NCBI RefSeq assembly: GCF_003935715.1
Contig: NZ_RHPP01000005.1
Span: forward strand, 1-64,000
From: Stenotrophomonas sp. 278
GTDB taxonomy: Bacteria > Pseudomonadota > Gammaproteobacteria > Xanthomonadales > Xanthomonadaceae
Direction of reading: 5' to 3'
Length of the DNA: 64,000 bases
A program made the position numbers and the translations under genes. The notes under the pieces were generated by a model. That model was not told the DNA's origin. It did not search any database and worked only from the letters and a program-made list of their open reading frames with translations. Of the stretch, positions 60,264 to 64,000 are shown piece after piece; position 1 is the first letter of the stretch, and every line of letters starts with the position of its first letter.

Positions 60264-61043
60264 ATGAAATCGTTGTTGCAGTGCGTTGAGTGCACCAAGT
60301 CGGGCAGCGTCCAACCGTACCTGTTTGTAGGCGACTACTACGATGGACACACGGTCGAGGCCACATGTCCGCTCGGCCACGCAGCATTCTCCATCGTCCA
60401 GAACCCAAAGTTCGAAACGCTGCTGACCGCTGCCGCAGACGCATTGATCCATGATCAGACGCTTCAAGCTGTCGCATGCCTGGCTGCGTCGCGCGAGCGA
60501 CTTTTCGAGCTTGCGATCCGTGTCTTCGCCCGGTCCAGCGGTGTTGATCCGGGCAACTTCGAGGCTTCGTGGAAGGAGGTGGCCTCGCAGTCTGAGCGGC
60601 AGTTCGGTGCTTTCTTGTTTCTCTATCTTGCTGCGACCGGAAAGCCCTACGAGTTCGACAAGAAACTGGCTACTGCCCGGTACGCGGCGCTCCACAAAGG
60701 CGAGATTCCAACGACAGGCGAAGCATTCGATTACGCAGGCAAGGTCTACCAAGAGATCTCGAACTTGGCGAACTACCTGCGGACTGATCACAAAGAGTCG
60801 CTGCGTGCCGTGCTCCACGAAGAGAACATGCGTAAAGCCGGCCGAGCTCCCAAGGGTGTTCCAGTAGGAACCATTGCACTCTTCAGCATCTACGGAATCG
60901 AGGCAGAAGAGAACAGGGCAAATTTCAAGGAAGCGTTCGATCAGTACAGAGACTGGTTGCCCGCGCTACCGGAAGTTGCGGAATCGACACAAAAGGCTTC
61001 TGGCGTGCATACGACAAGGAGTCATCCGCCGCACTCCGAATAG
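60264..61043 (+). CDS. Unknown protein with N-terminal zinc-ribbon-like motif
   Basis: A 259-residue protein that I do not recognise. Residues 7-38 look like a zinc site: CVEC near the start and CPLGH about 25 residues later. The remainder is mainly helical, with TAAADALIHDQTLQAVACLA and SRERLFELAIRVFARSSGVD, without membrane segments or a signal peptide. GAGGTAG stands before the ATG. The gene is followed 196 bases later by a GIY-YIG protein and then an ATPase in the same direction, so it may belong to a defence or mobile-element module. Confidence 0.7.
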   Translation: MKSLLQCVECTKSGSVQPYLFVGDYYDGHTVEATCPLGHAAFSIVQNPKFETLLTAAADALIHDQTLQAVACLAASRERLFELAIRVFARSSGVDPGNFEASWKEVASQSERQFGAFLFLYLAATGKPYEFDKKLATARYAALHKGEIPTTGEAFDYAGKVYQEISNLANYLRTDHKESLRAVLHEENMRKAGRAPKGVPVGTIALFSIYGIEAEENRANFKEAFDQYRDWLPALPEVAESTQKASGVHTTRSHPPHSE

Positions 61044-61096
61044 AACCTTGCTTCCATGGTTCGCTGAGGCGGGATCCGCTTCGTACGCATTCCGAT

Positions 61097-61114
61097 TCAT
61101 GTGACGTCACATGA
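61097..61114. promoter_or_regulatory. 18-base perfect palindrome upstream of the GIY-YIG gene
   Basis: TCATGTGACGTCACATGA is an exact inverted repeat, 125 bases before the GIY-YIG start and 53 bases after the preceding stop. It is a strong candidate operator for a dimeric regulator not present in the window. Confidence 0.5.
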
Positions 61115-61239
61115 TTGGACGTTAATTGAGCACTTCAGAGTGTCTCGGTTCGGAGGCACGTATTTTCGACAAGGCATACTACAGATACTATTTGGCAACA
61201 GGCATACTTGATTCACCTCAGTAACCTTCTCACTCGCAC

Positions 61240-61968
61240 ATGTCGAGCTTTCTCAACCCTGACGCTCTGCGGCTCTTCTTCGGCCCCCATTTCGACGTGG
61301 ATGTCGCCATGGACGCGGTCATGCGGTACCAAGGCGTGAATGTCCTCAAAGGCGAACTTCGTGATTCAGCGACCACAGGTGTCCCGCACACGGGTATCCG
61401 GCTTGTCGGCCATCACGACGTGGACACCGGGTCTTCGATTTTCACTTTGATGCTGGAGCCCGGTCATATGAGCGGGGTACGTTTTTTCGCTGAAAGCAAA
61501 CATCGCTTGTTCGGAGGCAGCACACTGGTGTGCGTGCCCCTGCTTTACTGCTCGACGGAGTACACACCTACCGGTGATCACATCGTCTATCGGCATACCT
61601 ACAAACGGCCACTGTTCACTCAAGAAGAGCTTGAGAGAATTACAAAGAGTGGAACCGCAGAAGAGCAAGTTAAGGCGTTTGTTTTCACCAAAAGCCGTAT
61701 CGGCTACGAGACGATCAAAGGCATGAGCTATGTCGGCCGATCTCGGCGCTCGTGGCAGCAAAGATACATGGAGCACGTTGAAGAAGCGCTGGAAAAGAAC
61801 TCGAACCGCCGCTTTCACGAGGCTATGCGGGGGATGCAGGGCCAGAACGTGATCTGTGTGCACGACATCTCGGCTTATGGGATCCCTGAAGCCTCAGCCA
61901 AAATGATCGAAAGGCAACTGATCAAGACTTCCACGTTGTATCCGATGGGACTAAATATGCGGATCTAG
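61240..61968 (+). CDS. GIY-YIG nuclease-like domain protein
   Basis: A 242-residue protein. The first 140 residues are unrecognised, with a beta-rich look (TGIRLVGHHDVDTGSSIFTL). The C-terminal part fits GIY-YIG endonucleases: SYVGRSRRSWQQRYMEHVEE supplies the Tyr-x-Gly and the conserved Arg. ASAKMIERQLIKTSTLYPMG-LN supplies the catalytic Glu and the terminal PxGLN found in the family. The first GIY element is weak (GYETIKGMSY). It may be a restriction or homing-type enzyme. Its expression unit is separate from or loosely joined to its neighbours. Confidence 0.7.
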   Translation: MSSFLNPDALRLFFGPHFDVDVAMDAVMRYQGVNVLKGELRDSATTGVPHTGIRLVGHHDVDTGSSIFTLMLEPGHMSGVRFFAESKHRLFGGSTLVCVPLLYCSTEYTPTGDHIVYRHTYKRPLFTQEELERITKSGTAEEQVKAFVFTKSRIGYETIKGMSYVGRSRRSWQQRYMEHVEEALEKNSNRRFHEAMRGMQGQNVICVHDISAYGIPEASAKMIERQLIKTSTLYPMGLNMRI

Positions 61969-62772
61969 ACCCGTGAGAGTTCATCCGCAACGTCATCTTT
62001 CTGGTGGCAGGAAATCGACCACTGGCGCAGTGTCCGCTTCCGGCCAAGACTGGACCTCGACTATCCAAAGGTGCACAAATTGAGGTGTTCTCGACACTCT
62101 GCAGTAGAATCTAAGCATATTTTTCCGGGGACTCAGCTCTCCATCTAGCAGTGACAATCCTCTTCGATCAGCAACATAGGCGGGTGTAGGCGTCCTTCAC
62201 GAAGGAAACTACCTTCGGTGCCAAGCAACGGTGGCTTCCCGATCCCTACAACACGATTGGCTGGCGCGGTGATCGGTACCGGGTTACTCGCGTGCTCCTG
62301 CTACCCGCACCTAGCTTAAGGCAGGGCTGATAGCGACGGTGCTACAAGTCTCTACCGGCACCTGTCGCGGGTCTCCGCCGCTTGGTGCACCTCTACGCCT
62401 ACTATAGATTGAGGTCCATCAGCGAGATTCCATCGGCGAAGGGTGGCGACCTCTCAGAGGCCCCCCCCTGCCGGAAGTCCAGGCCTAAGTGACCGCATCA
62501 GCTTTCCGAGCCATCCGTACGGCCCGTGCAATGTGACAGCTGATCGGTCTCAGTTGGCTCTAGCCGATCTGGCCGAACCCGACTGGCGGTGCAGCCCCAC
62601 GCCGAGCTGCACTGCCAAATTACAGGATACGCTGGCATCTAGGCCAAACTGATGTTCCACAATATCCCCCGGCCGACGTCTTGGATCTTGCCACTCTGAC
62701 TCGGGGAAATCTGGCTTCGAACCGCAAAGAATGACCTAGGAAGCTCGAACTAAAAATTAGGAGAGAGAGAGA
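61969..62772. other. 800-base stretch without a recognisable gene
   Basis: No frame in either direction has a good start, ribosome site and domain. The left end holds a dispersed palindrome. An A+T-rich patch with TATTTTTCC (about 62120) may be a promoter. Short stems such as CCTTCACGAAGG (62191-62202) are visible. Immediately before the ATPase start lies AGGAGAGAGAGAGA, its ribosome site. Confidence 0.5.
62031..62057. repeat. Dispersed palindrome, copy 7
   Basis: Reads GTGTCCGCTTCCGGCCAAGA followed by CTGGACC. It is the rightmost member found. Confidence 0.55.
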
Positions 62773-64000
62773 ATGGAAAAGCTCAAGCTCCAACTGGAGA
62801 ACTGCTACGGAATCCGCAAGTTGGACGTCGTGCTGGACTTCGCCGGCACGGCAGCTATCGCCATCTACGCACCAAACGGCTCGATGAAGAGCTCTTTGGC
62901 ATGCACCCTTCAGGACATCGCCAATGGAAACCCATCGCGCGACAGAATATTCCCGAACCGCGCGACGGTCCGCGTGGTCAGCGATGAGAACAATGCCGAC
63001 CTCGTTGCTAGCGATGTACTCGTGCTTAGGCCATTTGAGGATTTCGCCAGCAATGGAAACGCCACCGCTACGCTCTTGGTGAATGCCACACTTCGTGTGG
63101 AGTATGAAGCGCTGCACACTGGAATCACCGCTGCGCGAGCAGCACTTGTCATGGCGATCAAGACCACCTCGAAAACCAGGCGCTCTGTGGAGCGCGAGAT
63201 TCTGTCAACGTTTGCGCCTGCAGACGGAGATTTCAACACTGCTTTGGTTGAGCTTAAGGATGAGCTGTCAAAGGACTTGAAGCCAGACTTCAAGGATGTC
63301 CCCTACGACGTGCTAAACGATGAGAAAGTCGTGGCATTCTTGGGCCAAGGTGATTTCCGCACGGCGATCAACGAGTACACGAAGAAGTACAACGAGTTGC
63401 TCGCCGCGTCGAAGTACTTCAAGAAGGGAGGCTTCAACTATTACGCGGCTACCAACGTCGCCAAGGAGCTGAAGATCAGTGGCTTCTTTAAGGCAAATCA
63501 TACCGTTCGACTCAGCGGAGACGAAGAGAAGGAGATCAAATCCGAGACAGAGCTCCAAGCTCTTGTTGATGCAGAGCGCGCCAAAATCTCTGAGGATGCT
63601 GCTCTTCGGAGGAAGTACGAAGAGCTTGAAAAGCAGATCCAGAAGAACGCGCAGGTTCGCGAGTTTGAGGCGTACATGCAGGGGCACGAGGAACTGCTGC
63701 CCGAGCTGGCCGATCCAGCGGCCCTGAACAAGAAGCTCTGGCTGTCCTATCTGAAGGCGAATCACGATCTATACACTGACCTCATCAACAAGATCGAGAA
63801 CGCTGCGGTTCGCTCAGCCAAGATTGAGGCGCAGGCCGGCCAAGAGCACACACAATGGCAGGGTGTGATTGATATCTTCAATAGCCGCTTCATCGTCCCG
63901 TTCCATCTCGAGGTGGCCAACAAGGTTCAAGTTGTTTTGGGAACGGAGACAGCACCGCGCCTGGGCTTTGTCTTCAAGGAGGGGGGTGATCAAGCACAAG
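62773..64000 (+). CDS. AAA/SMC-like ATPase, 3' end outside window
   Basis: An open frame from the ATG at 62773, with AGGAGAG before it, to the end of the window, giving 409 residues so far. The N-terminus (MEKLKLQLENCYGIRKLDVV) is the first strand of RecF/SMC-type ATPases. A variant Walker A follows, IYAPNGSMKSSLACTLQDIA, where Gly-x-x-x-x-Gly-Lys is replaced by an NGSMKSS form. From about residue 280 the protein is predicted to form a long coiled coil (AKISEDAALRRKYEELEKQI). The Walker B and signature should lie beyond the window. Proteins of this build occur in phage-defence systems and as stand-alone nucleases or toxins. The coding call is firm; the role is open. Confidence 0.85.
   Translation, partial: MEKLKLQLENCYGIRKLDVVLDFAGTAAIAIYAPNGSMKSSLACTLQDIANGNPSRDRIFPNRATVRVVSDENNADLVASDVLVLRPFEDFASNGNATATLLVNATLRVEYEALHTGITAARAALVMAIKTTSKTRRSVEREILSTFAPADGDFNTALVELKDELSKDLKPDFKDVPYDVLNDEKVVAFLGQGDFRTAINEYTKKYNELLAASKYFKKGGFNYYAATNVAKELKISGFFKANHTVRLSGDEEKEIKSETELQALVDAERAKISEDAALRRKYEELEKQIQKNAQVREFEAYMQGHEELLPELADPAALNKKLWLSYLKANHDLYTDLINKIENAAVRSAKIEAQAGQEHTQWQGVIDIFNSRFIVPFHLEVANKVQVVLGTETAPRLGFVFKEGGDQAQ

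Noticed and set aside
62620-63117. 165-codon minus-strand frame at the start of the ATPase
   Set aside because: It overlaps the N-terminus of a better supported plus-strand gene with Walker A and a good ribosome site.

Overview
The window looks like chromosome of a Stenotrophomonas maltophilia-group or other Xanthomonadaceae bacterium. The evidence is the high G+C, short GTAG-headed palindromes of the SMAG type, the neighbourhood of speA, speE, lpxO, a P-II gene, ubiK and comM, and a 914-residue TonB receptor. This assignment is inferred; no rRNA or complete tRNA is present.

Core segment, 1-19.4 kb. A PhoQ-like sensor kinase end and a DUF6122 protein are followed by divergent speA/speE (putrescine and spermidine), lpxO, a RIO-like kinase, P-II and ubiK. 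Next come a three-gene operon (SnoaL-like, GNAT, nitrilase), an exported protein, a lipoprotein with glucan-water-dikinase-like domain order, an H-NS-like protein, a leader-peptide/ribbon-helix-helix unit behind a hairpin that could hide its Shine-Dalgarno, and a hipB gene with a 39-codon hipA stump. A TonB receptor, a basic-secretory-protein-like protein and comM complete the segment. Every SMAG palindrome found lies here.

Junction at about 19,376. comM is cut at its Walker B motif (FLDEL). Everything to the right reads as accessory DNA, and a different dispersed palindrome (core CCGCTTTCGGCCAGAAGC) replaces SMAGs. comM is a documented target of Tn6022/AbaR-type elements, but no tni genes are visible in this window.

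Accessory segment, 19.4-64 kb. (a) A BigR-type sulfide/persulfide operon: bigR, blh, two YeeE/YedE halves, a DUF442 phosphatase/sulfurtransferase and TauE/SafE. (b) A DUF2254 protein, a frameshifted BCCT transporter, a porin, a second H-NS and two tandem serine hydrolases. (c) A chromate/arsenic block: chrA-arsC-arsH divergent from arsR-arsC-ACR3-arsO, plus another arsC and a SulP transporter. (d) Oxidoreductases with ruined LysR partners and an IS30 remnant. (e) A second, diverged copy of the SnoaL-GNAT-nitrilase cassette with its own LysR, abutting an frmR remnant and frmA (formaldehyde). (f) A single open frame joining RarA, NhaA and a thioredoxin-like domain, followed by a UvrA paralogue; the NhaA part and the UvrA gene begin with the same 50-base leader. 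(g) A decayed MobH relaxase end, pointing to an old ICE. (h) An ene-reductase, a GlxA regulator, an ABM monooxygenase and an IS3 element. (i) A possible defence module: a zinc-ribbon protein, a GIY-YIG protein and an AAA/SMC-like ATPase running off the window.

Much of the right part is assembled from fragments. I count nine broken genes (LysR twice, a third LysR start, frmR, DUF3422, BCCT, relaxase, ABM, IS transposases). The intact genes mostly concern detoxification of arsenic, chromate, persulfide, formaldehyde and electrophiles, together with DNA repair.
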